DNA of 64,000 nucleotides from Clostridiales bacterium (GTDB lineage Bacteria; Bacillota; Clostridia; Christensenellales; Borkfalkiaceae), in assembly GCA_022508245.1 (NCBI GenBank), contig JAFLVO010000005.1, forward strand, positions 26,609-90,608, read 5' to 3'. Under the pieces are notes generated by a model, which worked only from the letters and a program-made list of their open reading frames with translations, searched no databases and had not been told where the DNA came from. The first letter of the stretch is position 1, and each line of letters opens with the position of its first letter. The position numbers and the translations under genes were made by a program. This document shows, piece by piece, positions 25,213-35,052 of the stretch.

Positions 25213-28095
25213 ATGAAAAGAAAATGCGCAAGACTATTTGTTTTTTTATTTGCGATTTGCGCCTTATGCTTTGCGGCGTTTGGAGTTGCAGCTTGCAAAA
25301 ATAAAAATCAAGATCATAAGCATACCTACGGCGAATGGCAGATAACAAAACCTACCGAAACAGAAGTCGGCAGTGCAGTTAAAACTTGCTCAACTTGTGA
25401 AACAAATGAGGAAGGCCATACCATAACAGTTACGCTTCCCATACTCGGTAATGAAGGCTACACAAAATCAGCAGATACCGCAACTTGCGAAGCAGGCGGA
25501 GAAATCGTATATACCATTCATATAAATAATGAAACAATTTCCTTTGCAATAAAATCTTCGGCAAAAGGTCATTCTTTTAATGAAGATTTTTGGTTAGGCG
25601 ACGGTTTTACTCATTGGCATGGCGCATCTTGCGGACACAATGTAAAGGGCAATGAAGCGCCTTGCGTTGCTGAAAACGACGATACAAACTGTGATATTTG
25701 CGGCTATCCTATCCATCAACATACCTATCAATGGGGCGGTGATGAAAACGAACATTGGCTTGAACCCACTTGTTGCGATACAGCTGAAATAAAGGATAAG
25801 GGTTCACATATCGACAATGACAATGACGATGTGTGTGAAATTTGCAGTAGAAAGGTTAAACATACTCACAAGTACAGCAAGGATTGGACTTTTGACGAAA
25901 ACGCACATTGGCATGCGCCTACCTGTACAGATATAACTGAGGGCTCAGACGAAGCCGAGCATACGTTTGAAAACGGTATTTGCGAGTGCGGTGCAATAGA
26001 AGTTGAAACAAACGCATACAGAATCCTGAAAGAAAAAGCAGATTTGCGGGATAGTTATGCGGATTGGCTCAATTCTATAAAAGCAAAAGACGTAAGAAAT
26101 GTCACTGTGAGTGAATCGGGTGATGTCATATATGTTTATAGCAACGGCACAACGGAAGCAGTTTATGTCGCTGAAAGAACTGTAAGAGTAAAGGCAGTAG
26201 CTTCGGGCGAAGGCATTGCTCATGTTTGGATAATGCTTTCATTATACAAAGACGGCGAATATCAGGAAATAAATGGTATGTACGCTTTGGGTATTGCAGA
26301 AACAGACGAAGACGGCATTGCGGAAATCACGTTCATACCTATTAGCGGATACACTTCACAAAATGTTGACTACCGCGTAAGACTCGCAGAGAAAAAGGAT
26401 ATTGCCACTTATCTTGGAGTATCTGAAGAATACGCACCCAAGCCTATTCCTAACAGGTACACAGCAACAGGACAAAGTGACAGCTTTATAACAGTGGAAG
26501 TAAATGAAAATGCTATTTTAGATAATGTTATAGGTCAATTAGGGTTTGCTTTCTCAAAAGGTTGGGATGCTTACGAACAATTTAGCCTTCCTTACGCAAG
26601 GTATTTCGAAGATCCAATGAACGCAGAGAGCACGATAAAGGAAGTGGATACAACATTTGAATTCACAACTTCGGGCGGCGAACTGTTTGACTATTTCTAC
26701 TTTATACCTTCGAATAAATACTCCTTTGCAAGCGCGGATAGTACATTTACGCCCGAGCAGCTTGCTGTTATTGAAAAAAACTTTGGAATTGCCGCATCAG
26801 GAGTATATAAAATTTATTTTGAAGTAGAAGAAGGAGCTAATGCAACTTTATATTATTGGAATGAGGGCGGCGTAAATTTGGGCGCATACCATGTTACTAA
26901 AACTGACGGGACACCCTCAGATGACTACATAACCTCCATATCGGGCGGTACGGCAGGCACGGGTAAATTTACGGGTGCTAACTATGTAAATGTAGTAATT
27001 GAGCCTGAAAACGGATTAAGGTTATTCCAATTCGGATTGCTTTGTGATACCGCATGTAAAGTAAAAATAACTGTTGAAAGAACAGGCGATTATGTAGAAG
27101 AAACAACCAATACGACATTGGGTGTTGGCGAAGCAAACAGTGTTGAAACGTATATTGTAGGCTACAGAACAAAAGATGTTACTTTAAAAAATGTTTCCAC
27201 TGGTTTGTATGCCATATCCGTAATTCCTACAGATTCATCAACTTCCAAAGGTGCAGGCAATTTGGTTGCCTATACTACTACTGCAAATAAAGTTATGTTG
27301 TGGGAAAACAGCCAATATAAAGGCATAATCGAAATCCTTTCAACAGATAAAAAACTAACCGTAGAAAATAACGGCTTTGCATTTAATGGAAAAATAATGC
27401 TTGAACCTTACGAATTACCCGAGTTAGTGGCGGATACCACAATGTACATACCCATTTCTAATGAATCGGGAAGTGCGTACGATGTTCCGCTTGATGAGAC
27501 TGTAACAGCAGGTCAGTATCTTATAGATATAACTCTGTCGGGAAGTTTAGCGGCAGGAAAAATGTACAATGTTACGGTTATTGTTGGTGAAAACAAATAT
27601 GCGATTACAACAACGTCCGTCGCATCAAGTGTAACCTATTCTGCATATATTCAAATTCCGGAAGGAGCCGGACATATCAGAATTGTAAGTAATAATACAT
27701 CTTACAATACATTAACTGCGTATGTAAAATTATCTGCGCAACATGGAGTAGTAGTAGGTGTGCCTACAAATGTTGTTTATGAAACGACTTCTACGCTTGA
27801 TGATGAAAAGTTTTATTCGTTTATTGCTCCCAAAGAGGGAACATACAGAATTACATTAACGCTTAATAGTGAGGCAGTAAAGAGTAAAGACTTTTATTAT
27901 ATGCGAGTAGAAAATGCCTACAATTCAGAACAAATAATTATTTCAAATGGAATTAGAGAAAATACTAGTCAAATCATAACAACTGCATCAGGCACATTTG
28001 AAATGCAGGAAGGAGTCGAAATAGTTTTAAAGTTTACAAGAACAAGAAGTGTACTATTTAATTTCGATTTTGTTATTGAATTTATTGAAGATTAA
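25213..28095 (+). CDS. Large lipoprotein with His/Cys/Trp-rich repeats
   Basis: A 960-residue surface protein. The signal ends in lipobox GVAAC (Cys28). Residues about 35-265 hold four or five copies of a repeat that features HTY...W, HWHxPTC, and DxCDICG/CECG, rich in His, Cys and Trp; it could bind metal or be disulfide-linked, but this is inference. The remaining ~690 residues are beta-rich modules with patterns such as VPLDETVTAGQYLIDITL and TNTTLGVGEANSVETYIV, which resemble modules in the next gene's product. GGAG lies upstream of the ATG. Base composition is clearly richer in AT than the housekeeping genes. Function unknown. Confidence 0.8.
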   Translation: MKRKCARLFVFLFAICALCFAAFGVAACKNKNQDHKHTYGEWQITKPTETEVGSAVKTCSTCETNEEGHTITVTLPILGNEGYTKSADTATCEAGGEIVYTIHINNETISFAIKSSAKGHSFNEDFWLGDGFTHWHGASCGHNVKGNEAPCVAENDDTNCDICGYPIHQHTYQWGGDENEHWLEPTCCDTAEIKDKGSHIDNDNDDVCEICSRKVKHTHKYSKDWTFDENAHWHAPTCTDITEGSDEAEHTFENGICECGAIEVETNAYRILKEKADLRDSYADWLNSIKAKDVRNVTVSESGDVIYVYSNGTTEAVYVAERTVRVKAVASGEGIAHVWIMLSLYKDGEYQEINGMYALGIAETDEDGIAEITFIPISGYTSQNVDYRVRLAEKKDIATYLGVSEEYAPKPIPNRYTATGQSDSFITVEVNENAILDNVIGQLGFAFSKGWDAYEQFSLPYARYFEDPMNAESTIKEVDTTFEFTTSGGELFDYFYFIPSNKYSFASADSTFTPEQLAVIEKNFGIAASGVYKIYFEVEEGANATLYYWNEGGVNLGAYHVTKTDGTPSDDYITSISGGTAGTGKFTGANYVNVVIEPENGLRLFQFGLLCDTACKVKITVERTGDYVEETTNTTLGVGEANSVETYIVGYRTKDVTLKNVSTGLYAISVIPTDSSTSKGAGNLVAYTTTANKVMLWENSQYKGIIEILSTDKKLTVENNGFAFNGKIMLEPYELPELVADTTMYIPISNESGSAYDVPLDETVTAGQYLIDITLSGSLAAGKMYNVTVIVGENKYAITTTSVASSVTYSAYIQIPEGAGHIRIVSNNTSYNTLTAYVKLSAQHGVVVGVPTNVVYETTSTLDDEKFYSFIAPKEGTYRITLTLNSEAVKSKDFYYMRVENAYNSEQIIISNGIRENTSQIITTASGTFEMQEGVEIVLKFTRTRSVLFNFDFVIEFIED

Positions 28096-28162
28096 AAATC
28101 TGGTAGTAATGTTTTTCCACTTAGGCAAAACAACTATAATAATTTTTTTAGGAGGTAGGAAT

Positions 28163-30892
28163 ATGATTTCCTCACAGAAAAAAAGGAAATTAGCACTCGT
28201 CGCACTTTCCGCATGTGCGACACTCTGCATAGCCGGAACTGCTGGCTATGTGAACAATAACTACGCACATACGGCTTATGCCGCTACTGCGCAGTATGCT
28301 GTAACGGAAAATTTACCCAATTGGGGCTCCCAAACGGTATCAGCAAGCAAGCCCGCTACATTAAGCTATAGCGGAGTTACGGCTGGTCAGTACATGCTCA
28401 ATGTTAAAGTTACAAGCGGTATCACTGATGAGTTCTTTGCAAGCATGACAGCAACCGTAGCGGGAGAGGAGACGGTGTATCTTTCGTACAACGGCTCAAC
28501 ACAAACATTCTACGGCGTTGTAACAATTAACAGCGCAAGCGGCTCAATCGAACTTAATACAGATTGGACGAAAGACTTGACCGTAGAGCCTGAACTCGCA
28601 GATTTGTATATCGGAAGCGGAAACGATTATGCAATAGGCGATTTAAAGCTTTCGGCGTCCACCCCCTTAAAGCTTAAGCTCGACGGCTTGACCAATGGCA
28701 ATTACAGAGTTCTGGTTGATTTAGGATTTGAGCTACTTGGAGCTGGCGAGTACATTGAAGTAGGAGTTAACGACGATGACTACAACCGACTGACAAAAAA
28801 CGACAACTACTTCTCGGCCTATAGCGGTACATTGACCGTTACAGACGCATCAACCTATTTGAATATCACTACAAATAGGGAATCTCCCGTTTTAGTTTCC
28901 GTAATTATGGAAAAGCAGGCAGAAATTAAAGCTCTTCCTCAAACGGCAACCCTTGAAATGTGGACAGCTGTAACCTATTCTTACGTGCCTGCTGCAACTG
29001 GCTTTTATGCAATGTCGGTAGCTTCGAATGATGCAGCGGCAGAAGTATCAGTAACCCTTAAAACAAGCGTAGACAGCTTTGACGGATTATATATACCCGA
29101 CAATTCTTATCCTATGTATATGGAGCAGGGCACAACGTATTACGTAGAAGCTGTTCTTACAAATTCATCGAACGACTCTTCGGCAGAAGTTACGCTGAAC
29201 GTAGTAAATTGGAACGCTCCTAAGATTGAAGAGAACAATGTTGTTTACGCACCTGTATCCGCATACGGCAAACCCATTAAAGAATTGACGTTGAAGGTGG
29301 ATGCTGGCACTTATAATCTCGCCCTTATGGAAGTACCGTTCTCGTTCTATATGAGAGGGGAAACTATAATTGCACACATAGGCAATCAAGAAATTTATCT
29401 TGACCCTATGAACAACTACACGTCCGAAGTTGAAATTACAAGCGCAGACACGACTATATACTTCACTTCTTCATCGGACCAATATATTGCAGTTGGCGTT
29501 AGCCTTGTAGTTCCCGAAGTAAGATACTACATAAATCTTAACGAACCTACAAGTATAACACTTCCCGCAGCAGCTTCGGCAGAGGAGCCTACGCAGGTAG
29601 CTTACTACGTTGAAGGTGCAGGTGTAGGTTACTATACTGTAACTATCAGCGGACTTACGGCATCAAGCAAGATTAAGTTGTTCACAAGCACTTCCGACGT
29701 TGAAATTATCGGTTTCAATAAGACCGAAGGCAGCTTTGTTCTTAAGTACTACGCTGAGGACTTTGCTTTGATTTTCGCAAACTATGGCGCAGAAGAAACC
29801 TTCACGGCAACCGTTTCAATGACCTTTGAGACTATTTCTCTTGGTGCAAATGAAATAACTGTTAAAGCCGGTGAAACAAAGACTTACTTTATGGAAAGAC
29901 TTGCCGCAGGTAACTATGCAATCAAAGTAAACAATGACAGCATTGCTGTTGCAGTAGAGAATGAAGCTGTTACAGATGGTATGTTCACTGTAACCGAATT
30001 GCAGGACAACGAAGGCCTTGTAATGATAACCTTCACTAACAACGGTGAAGCAGATTTAACTGTCACTGTAATGGTAACCCCCGAGTATACAATGACGCTC
30101 AACACGCTCACAACCCTTAAAGTAGAGGGCGAGTCGCAGTATATGGCTTATTACATTGCCAATGTACCCGCAGGTATGTATTCTGTAACGCTTGATCTGC
30201 CCGAAGGTATGGAAGTAATGGTAACTGCGAATGGTGATTACGCTATATTCTACGCTAATAAGACTGGCTCGTTTGAAGTATATAGCGCTGGTTACTTAGC
30301 TTTGAGATTCAGCTGCGCCAACTATGGTGTAGGAACGGAATTCAAGGTATTAGTCAAGGCAGTTGAAGGTGATATGAAGCTCGGCGAAGCTCAAAGCGTT
30401 GAGTTATCTTCAACCAATATCTCCAATGCTTATATATTGAAAGGACTTGCAACGGGCGAATACAAGTTGTCCGTACTTCCTGAAGGCGTAACGGCTTATG
30501 TTGACGGTAATGCTGTTGAAGGTGGCATGTTCAGCATTTGGGGCGATACTTGCGTCATCACTTTCGTTTACAGTGGCACAACAAGCGCTACGTTCACTGC
30601 AACGGTTACTCCCGCCAACATGTTAACGCTTGGCGAAAAGACTGAAATTACCATAGATGCATGGTCTTTCTCAAAGACGTATTTCATGGAACTTGAAGAA
30701 GGCGAGTACATAATCGAACTTACTTTATCTGACGGTACGATGATTCAGGTATCTATGGATGGAGATACTTTACTTAATTATGGCGAAACAAAAGGAACGG
30801 TCTTTGTGGATAGCGGTTATATTGCTTTCACATTTGAAACTAACACTTTTGAAGAAGTAACTTTCAGTGTAGTTGTTAAGGCTGCTGAATAA
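28163..30892 (+). CDS. Secreted multi-module beta-rich protein
   Basis: A 909-residue exported protein. I chose ATG 28163 because AGGAGGTAGGA lies just before it; the longer frame upstream overlaps the previous gene and has no signal logic. Residues 1-40 are a Sec signal with a type I cleavage site after AHTAYA, with no lipobox. The rest is a chain of roughly 90-100-residue beta modules with recurring patterns such as ITVKAGETKTYFMERLAAGNYAIKV and AQSVELSSTNISNAYILKGLATGEYKLSV, similar to bacterial pre-peptidase C-terminal-like domains. No LPXTG motif or catalytic motif is visible. It probably acts with the neighbouring lipoproteins, sharing module types. Function unknown. Confidence 0.8.
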   Translation: MISSQKKRKLALVALSACATLCIAGTAGYVNNNYAHTAYAATAQYAVTENLPNWGSQTVSASKPATLSYSGVTAGQYMLNVKVTSGITDEFFASMTATVAGEETVYLSYNGSTQTFYGVVTINSASGSIELNTDWTKDLTVEPELADLYIGSGNDYAIGDLKLSASTPLKLKLDGLTNGNYRVLVDLGFELLGAGEYIEVGVNDDDYNRLTKNDNYFSAYSGTLTVTDASTYLNITTNRESPVLVSVIMEKQAEIKALPQTATLEMWTAVTYSYVPAATGFYAMSVASNDAAAEVSVTLKTSVDSFDGLYIPDNSYPMYMEQGTTYYVEAVLTNSSNDSSAEVTLNVVNWNAPKIEENNVVYAPVSAYGKPIKELTLKVDAGTYNLALMEVPFSFYMRGETIIAHIGNQEIYLDPMNNYTSEVEITSADTTIYFTSSSDQYIAVGVSLVVPEVRYYINLNEPTSITLPAAASAEEPTQVAYYVEGAGVGYYTVTISGLTASSKIKLFTSTSDVEIIGFNKTEGSFVLKYYAEDFALIFANYGAEETFTATVSMTFETISLGANEITVKAGETKTYFMERLAAGNYAIKVNNDSIAVAVENEAVTDGMFTVTELQDNEGLVMITFTNNGEADLTVTVMVTPEYTMTLNTLTTLKVEGESQYMAYYIANVPAGMYSVTLDLPEGMEVMVTANGDYAIFYANKTGSFEVYSAGYLALRFSCANYGVGTEFKVLVKAVEGDMKLGEAQSVELSSTNISNAYILKGLATGEYKLSVLPEGVTAYVDGNAVEGGMFSIWGDTCVITFVYSGTTSATFTATVTPANMLTLGEKTEITIDAWSFSKTYFMELEEGEYIIELTLSDGTMIQVSMDGDTLLNYGETKGTVFVDSGYIAFTFETNTFEEVTFSVVVKAAE

Positions 30893-30902
30893 AAACTAAT
30901 CG

Positions 30903-30957
30903 GCCAATCCCGATTTACCGCTTCGGCGGTAAATCGGGTAAGTTGGCTTTATTTTTA
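30903..30957 (+). terminator. Terminator after the 28163 gene
   Basis: Strong hairpin CCCGATTTACCG-CTTCGG-CGGTAAATCGGG with outer pairs GCCAA/TTGGC, followed by TTTATTTTTA. Confidence 0.85.
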
Positions 30958-30994
30958 TGTAAAAAATTAAAAAATTGAAATAAAGGTAATAAAA

Positions 30995-32080
30995 ATGAAA
31001 AATATAAAAAAAATTATTGCAGTGCTTGGATTAAGTGCTTGTGTAGCGCTTGGCGCAGTAGGCTTTACCTCTTGCCAAGGAACAGTAGGTGAGACAGGCA
31101 AATCTGCATATGAAATTTGGCTTGATAATGGATATGCTGGAAGCGAAACAGACTTCCTTGAGTGGCTGAAAGGCGAAAAGGGTGACCAAGGCGAAAAGGG
31201 TGACCAAGGCGAAAAAGGTGACCAAGGCGAAAAAGGTGACCAAGGCGAAAAGGGTGACCAAGGCGAAAAGGGTGACCAAGGCGAAAAGGGTGATACGGGT
31301 GCAACTGGCAAATCTGCTTATGAAATTTGGCTGGAAAATGGAAATACAGGCACGGAAGAAGATTTTCTTGAGTGGTTAAAAGGTGCTTGTGACTGTGAAC
31401 ATAGTGGTGGTGAGATTACCCCCAATGAACCTTTCAGCGCTGAAATTAGTGTTACCGCTAACAGTACATACAATATGCCTATATCTGGTATAAGTGCCGG
31501 AGTTCATGTCATTGAGGCAGATCTCGGCGAAACTAAGCTCACTACAGGTAGATTGCAGGCAAATATTGGTGAAATAACAGAGGCAGGCGCAAAGTCAGAA
31601 CTTGTTTTCAGTGAAAGCCGTTGCACAGACGGTCACAATGTCTATTACGGTTATATACAAATTGCCGAAGATGATAGTGCAATCACTTTCAAAGCTATAA
31701 ACGAAAATGTTAATGCTATCGTATATATCAAAGATTGGGTGATGCCCACACTCACAGCTGATACTCCCACTGAAATGCCTGTAAACCAATACGGTACAGC
31801 TGATGAAAATTTAATCAAAATTAAACTTGATTCTTCAATAGCTGTAGGCGAATATAAAATATTTATAAATGGCGATTCATCTATAAGTAATGCAGTTAAA
31901 TTCTTTGTCGGTACAAAATCTGTTTCTATAACAGTATCAAATTATAACGGTAATAAAACTATAAGTATTACTGACGATGACCTTAGTGGCGGTGAAGTAT
32001 TCATTTATTTAATAGTAGGAGGATCGAATAATTCTTATAGGCAAATTAATCCTGTTACTGTTACACTTACAAAGGCTTAA
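30995..32080 (+). CDS. Lipoprotein with collagen-like GEKGDQ repeats
   Basis: A 361-residue surface lipoprotein (lipobox GFTSC, Cys27). Residues about 58-105 are a Gly-X-Y collagen-like run with six GEKGDQ units, then GEKGDT and GATGKS. On both sides lies the same ~25-residue motif, starting GKSAYEIWL and ending DFLEWLKG, known to accompany collagen-like tracts in other bacteria. The C-terminal half has two beta modules (FSAEISVTANSTYNMPI and TPTEMPVNQYGTADENLI) related to those of the two preceding genes. Collagen-like tracts usually trimerise and form stalks. No catalytic motif is seen. Confidence 0.85.
   Translation: MKNIKKIIAVLGLSACVALGAVGFTSCQGTVGETGKSAYEIWLDNGYAGSETDFLEWLKGEKGDQGEKGDQGEKGDQGEKGDQGEKGDQGEKGDQGEKGDTGATGKSAYEIWLENGNTGTEEDFLEWLKGACDCEHSGGEITPNEPFSAEISVTANSTYNMPISGISAGVHVIEADLGETKLTTGRLQANIGEITEAGAKSELVFSESRCTDGHNVYYGYIQIAEDDSAITFKAINENVNAIVYIKDWVMPTLTADTPTEMPVNQYGTADENLIKIKLDSSIAVGEYKIFINGDSSISNAVKFFVGTKSVSITVSNYNGNKTISITDDDLSGGEVFIYLIVGGSNNSYRQINPVTVTLTKA
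31173..31292 (+). repeat. 18-bp tandem repeat coding for GEKGDQ
   Basis: About six to seven head-to-tail copies of GGCGAAAAGGGTGACCAA with only A/G changes. Such a tract is prone to copy-number change by slippage, always in frame because the unit is 18 bases. Confidence 0.9.
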
Positions 32081-32228
32081 TTTTAACTTTTAATTTTTCA
32101 TTTTATATTCTATTTAATAACTTATAAACATACTTCCCGTTTACTGCATGAGTATTGCAACAAATGGGAAGTTAAAAACATTTTATCAGAAGTGCAAAAG
32201 ACAACTGAATATTTTTCTGGAGGAGTAA

Positions 32229-34517
32229 ATGCTAAGAACAAGAAGACAGCCTAAGGTCTTTATCTGCGTTCTGATAGTATTATGCATTATTTTCGGGTTT
32301 ACTGCTTGCGATAAGCAAAAAAATTCGCCCGAAAAACTATCCGCACCAATAATAACGTTGAATCAATCGGCGGGTGTAATATCTTGGAACGCTGTATTAA
32401 ACGCCGATGGCTACGAGGTGTATGAGGGAGCAACTCTTGTTTCTTCTCAGACCGAAACTACATATACGATAACAAAAACTGAAATAGGGATTTACAAATA
32501 TACAGTTAAGGCAACAAGTACGGACATTAATTATATAACTAGCGATGCCTCAAACGAAGTAACTTATACTTATTCGAGTTCCGAAGTGACTCCAACGCAG
32601 CTTACTGCGCCTACGATAACACTTGTCGGCAACTTAATAACTTGGAACACGATTGAAAATGCTAGCCACTATGAAGTTTACGAAGGAAATATCATTGTTG
32701 CAAGAGTAGTTGCTACGAGTTACACTATCAATAAAACGGCGGTGGGAGTATATAGCTATTCAGTTAAAGCTGCCAGCAGTAATCCCAACTATCTGACGAG
32801 TGAGAAGTCAAACGTTGAACAGTATACAGTTGTAGATTCTTCTCAAAATACAAAACTTGCCGCACCGCAGATTTCTTTGGATGAAGAAAAGGGTGTAATA
32901 ACTTGGAACGAAGTAGAGCACGCTACGGGCTATATAGTTATGGAAAACGGTATGGCTGTTTCCTCTGTAACCGAAACGAGTTATACCATTACGCAAACGG
33001 TTGTAGGCACTTATTCGTATACGGTAAGAGCAACAAGCACAAATCCTGCATATACAACAAGCGATAATTCCAATGAGGAGAGCTATACTGTAAAGGCAAC
33101 GTCGCTTAAAGCTCCGCAAATAGAGCTTAACGGAAATGTCCTGATTTGGAAACCAGTAGCAAATGCCGTTAGCTACGATATTTACGAGAGCGGGCGCAAG
33201 ATTGCAAATTTAGAGCAACCTTTACCGGAAGAGCAAGAAGACGGAACAGAGAAAGTTCCCGATGTTACGTATGCGGTATCACCTCTGGCTTATGGTAAGT
33301 ATACTTATACGGTTGTTGCTATCAGCAACAGTACACAGTACTTATCAAGTGGACATTCTAACGAAGTTGAGTATGAGTATGTAGATACCAAGCCTGCTCT
33401 TGCCGCCCCCGTAATTACGCTTAACAATGCAGCAGGAATAATTACCTGGGAAGCGGTAGAGAACGCAGACGGTTATGAAATCTACGAAAACGGCAGACGT
33501 AACGGCGAATACACAACAGAACTTTCCTATCAGATTAGGCGTATGAATCCCGGCGTATACACCTATGCAGTTCGCGCAACGGATAGCAATGGCGAATATA
33601 AAGCAAGTGTGCCTTCCCAAGCTGTATCGTATACTGTTGTGGCAACCGAAATGACTTTCAACGTAAGTGTTGTAGTCCCGGACGGTTATGCGACGAGTAT
33701 TTTTACAATCGGACTGTACAAAGGCGATGAGGAAATAGAAAGCAAAGAGCTGAACACCCAATCGCTTGACGGAGGTGACATAGTATCGTTTACCGTAATG
33801 TCAGACGAGTATACTGCCAAAATCAAGTCGTCTGTTGCAAGCGGCTATACTGCTACGCAGGCTACATTATCGGCGGAAAATCCTAACGGAGTAATAAGGA
33901 TAATTCAAGTCGGCAGTAATACGCTTAAAACAGGAACGAACAGCTTTTCGGTTAGAAATGAAGATCAAGAAGGTACAGAGCAAAACTTTGTATTCATAGC
34001 TGAAAAGAGCGGTTATTATACGATACGCACCACCGACAAGCTGGGAATGTACATTTTGCTTGACGATATAATATTTATCGACAGCGGAGCAGGAATGTGC
34101 GTAAATTCAATAAAGCTTATCGCAGGTCAGGTTGTTGCCGTTACTGTTGTTGGATGGGATACAGGAAACTACACCTTTATAATTGAAGAAGGCGAGGCTA
34201 AACAGGATTTAGTTGTAGGAACAAATAGCAATATCACGAGTAATCCCGCAAACTTTATTATAGGCGGAACGGAAAGCTGTACGCGCTATTTGACTCTTGA
34301 GGAAGATACAACGTTTATTTTCTTCTTCCCGACTGCAACAATCGGCACAAGAATCGTAAATGTAACCATAAACGGGGTCGAATACGAATTTGACGGTAAT
34401 GAGAATTGCCAAAAACTGATACGAATAGAAGCAGGCACAGATATAGAAATAGAAATTTCCGTTTACGGCAGTAATTTCGAGAGCAGAGCGATATCGTTCT
34501 TTGTAGTCAAATATTGA
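32229..34517 (+). CDS. Lipoprotein with five fibronectin-III-like repeats
   Basis: A 762-residue surface protein with lipobox GFTAC (Cys27). Five tandem modules of about 90-100 residues follow to about residue 480. Each has the pattern LxAPxITL, then a GVISW or LITW strand, GYEVYEG, SYTI and YSYTVKA(T/S)S. This is the module found once in the 20795-21466 protein. The last ~280 residues form different beta domains, one of which (NSFSVRNEDQEGTEQNFVFIAEKSGYYTI) resembles pre-peptidase C-terminal-like domains. GGAGGAG precedes the ATG. A surface-binding role is likely but unproven. Confidence 0.82.
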   Translation: MLRTRRQPKVFICVLIVLCIIFGFTACDKQKNSPEKLSAPIITLNQSAGVISWNAVLNADGYEVYEGATLVSSQTETTYTITKTEIGIYKYTVKATSTDINYITSDASNEVTYTYSSSEVTPTQLTAPTITLVGNLITWNTIENASHYEVYEGNIIVARVVATSYTINKTAVGVYSYSVKAASSNPNYLTSEKSNVEQYTVVDSSQNTKLAAPQISLDEEKGVITWNEVEHATGYIVMENGMAVSSVTETSYTITQTVVGTYSYTVRATSTNPAYTTSDNSNEESYTVKATSLKAPQIELNGNVLIWKPVANAVSYDIYESGRKIANLEQPLPEEQEDGTEKVPDVTYAVSPLAYGKYTYTVVAISNSTQYLSSGHSNEVEYEYVDTKPALAAPVITLNNAAGIITWEAVENADGYEIYENGRRNGEYTTELSYQIRRMNPGVYTYAVRATDSNGEYKASVPSQAVSYTVVATEMTFNVSVVVPDGYATSIFTIGLYKGDEEIESKELNTQSLDGGDIVSFTVMSDEYTAKIKSSVASGYTATQATLSAENPNGVIRIIQVGSNTLKTGTNSFSVRNEDQEGTEQNFVFIAEKSGYYTIRTTDKLGMYILLDDIIFIDSGAGMCVNSIKLIAGQVVAVTVVGWDTGNYTFIIEEGEAKQDLVVGTNSNITSNPANFIIGGTESCTRYLTLEEDTTFIFFFPTATIGTRIVNVTINGVEYEFDGNENCQKLIRIEAGTDIEIEISVYGSNFESRAISFFVVKY

Positions 34518-34650
34518 AAACCAAAGTACAAACTTTTTGCTGGTTCGTATCCTAATGTGACACTCAAAAACTGTCCCGTATGATTTATTCATGCGGGATA
34601 GCAAACACACGATGAAGTTCTTTTTCATATAGAACACCACACTTTTTAAA

Positions 34651-34695
34651 GGTATCGGGCAACAAGGTTTTGAATGTTGCCTGTTGCCCGATACC
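34651..34695. repeat. Long perfect inverted repeat
   Basis: Arms GGTATCGGGCAACA and TGTTGCCCGATACC pair over 14 bases without a mismatch around a 17-base centre. No clear T-run follows, so it may not be a simple terminator. Confidence 0.7.
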
Positions 34696-34990
34696 CCAAT
34701 TTACTTTGATGTAAAATACTAAAAAGTTCAAATTAATTTGCCACGTAAAGAATAACAGCACCGGGTTAATAGCGTGGTGCGATAGTAATTTATGAATATG
34801 CGGTTTAGCGGTATGCCGAACCGTATATTTTTTGTTAAGCTATAGTTTGATACTGCGGGAAATCACGTGCTCGATTCTATGTACATTCCGGAAGACGAAG
34901 AAGATAAAAAAACAGTCTATTATTAATAGTTAATAATTTGAATGCCCAAAAGGTACCAATGGTATCTTTTTTACCCATTTTGGTAAAAAA

Positions 34991-35020
34991 TAAGGGTTTT
35001 CGGATGTCCGAAAACCCTTA
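34991..35020 (-). terminator. Terminator of the GGGtGRT operon
   Basis: Hairpin TAAGGGTTTTCGGA-CA-TCCGAAAACCCTTA; on the minus strand it is followed by TTTTTTACC, so it fits the operon ending at 35053. Confidence 0.8.
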
Positions 35021-35052
35021 AATTCGCCTTTTTTGCTGTTTTTTGACTGTTT

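Larger units (their letters stand above)
34518..35052. other. Intergenic region with inverted repeats and a possible gene remnant
   Basis: About 535 bases without an intact gene. It holds hairpins at 34576-34600 (CCCGTATG/CATGCGGGA) and 34651-34695, and a terminator-like hairpin at 34799-34835. A short frame ending at about 34926, reading DSMYIPEDEEDKKTVYY, has no start and may be the tail of a lost gene. Confidence 0.4.

Noticed and set aside
28049..28162. An N-terminal extension of the 28163 gene
   Set aside because: It overlaps the previous gene, has no ribosome site, and would put 38 residues before a proper Sec signal; AGGAGGT marks the ATG at 28163.
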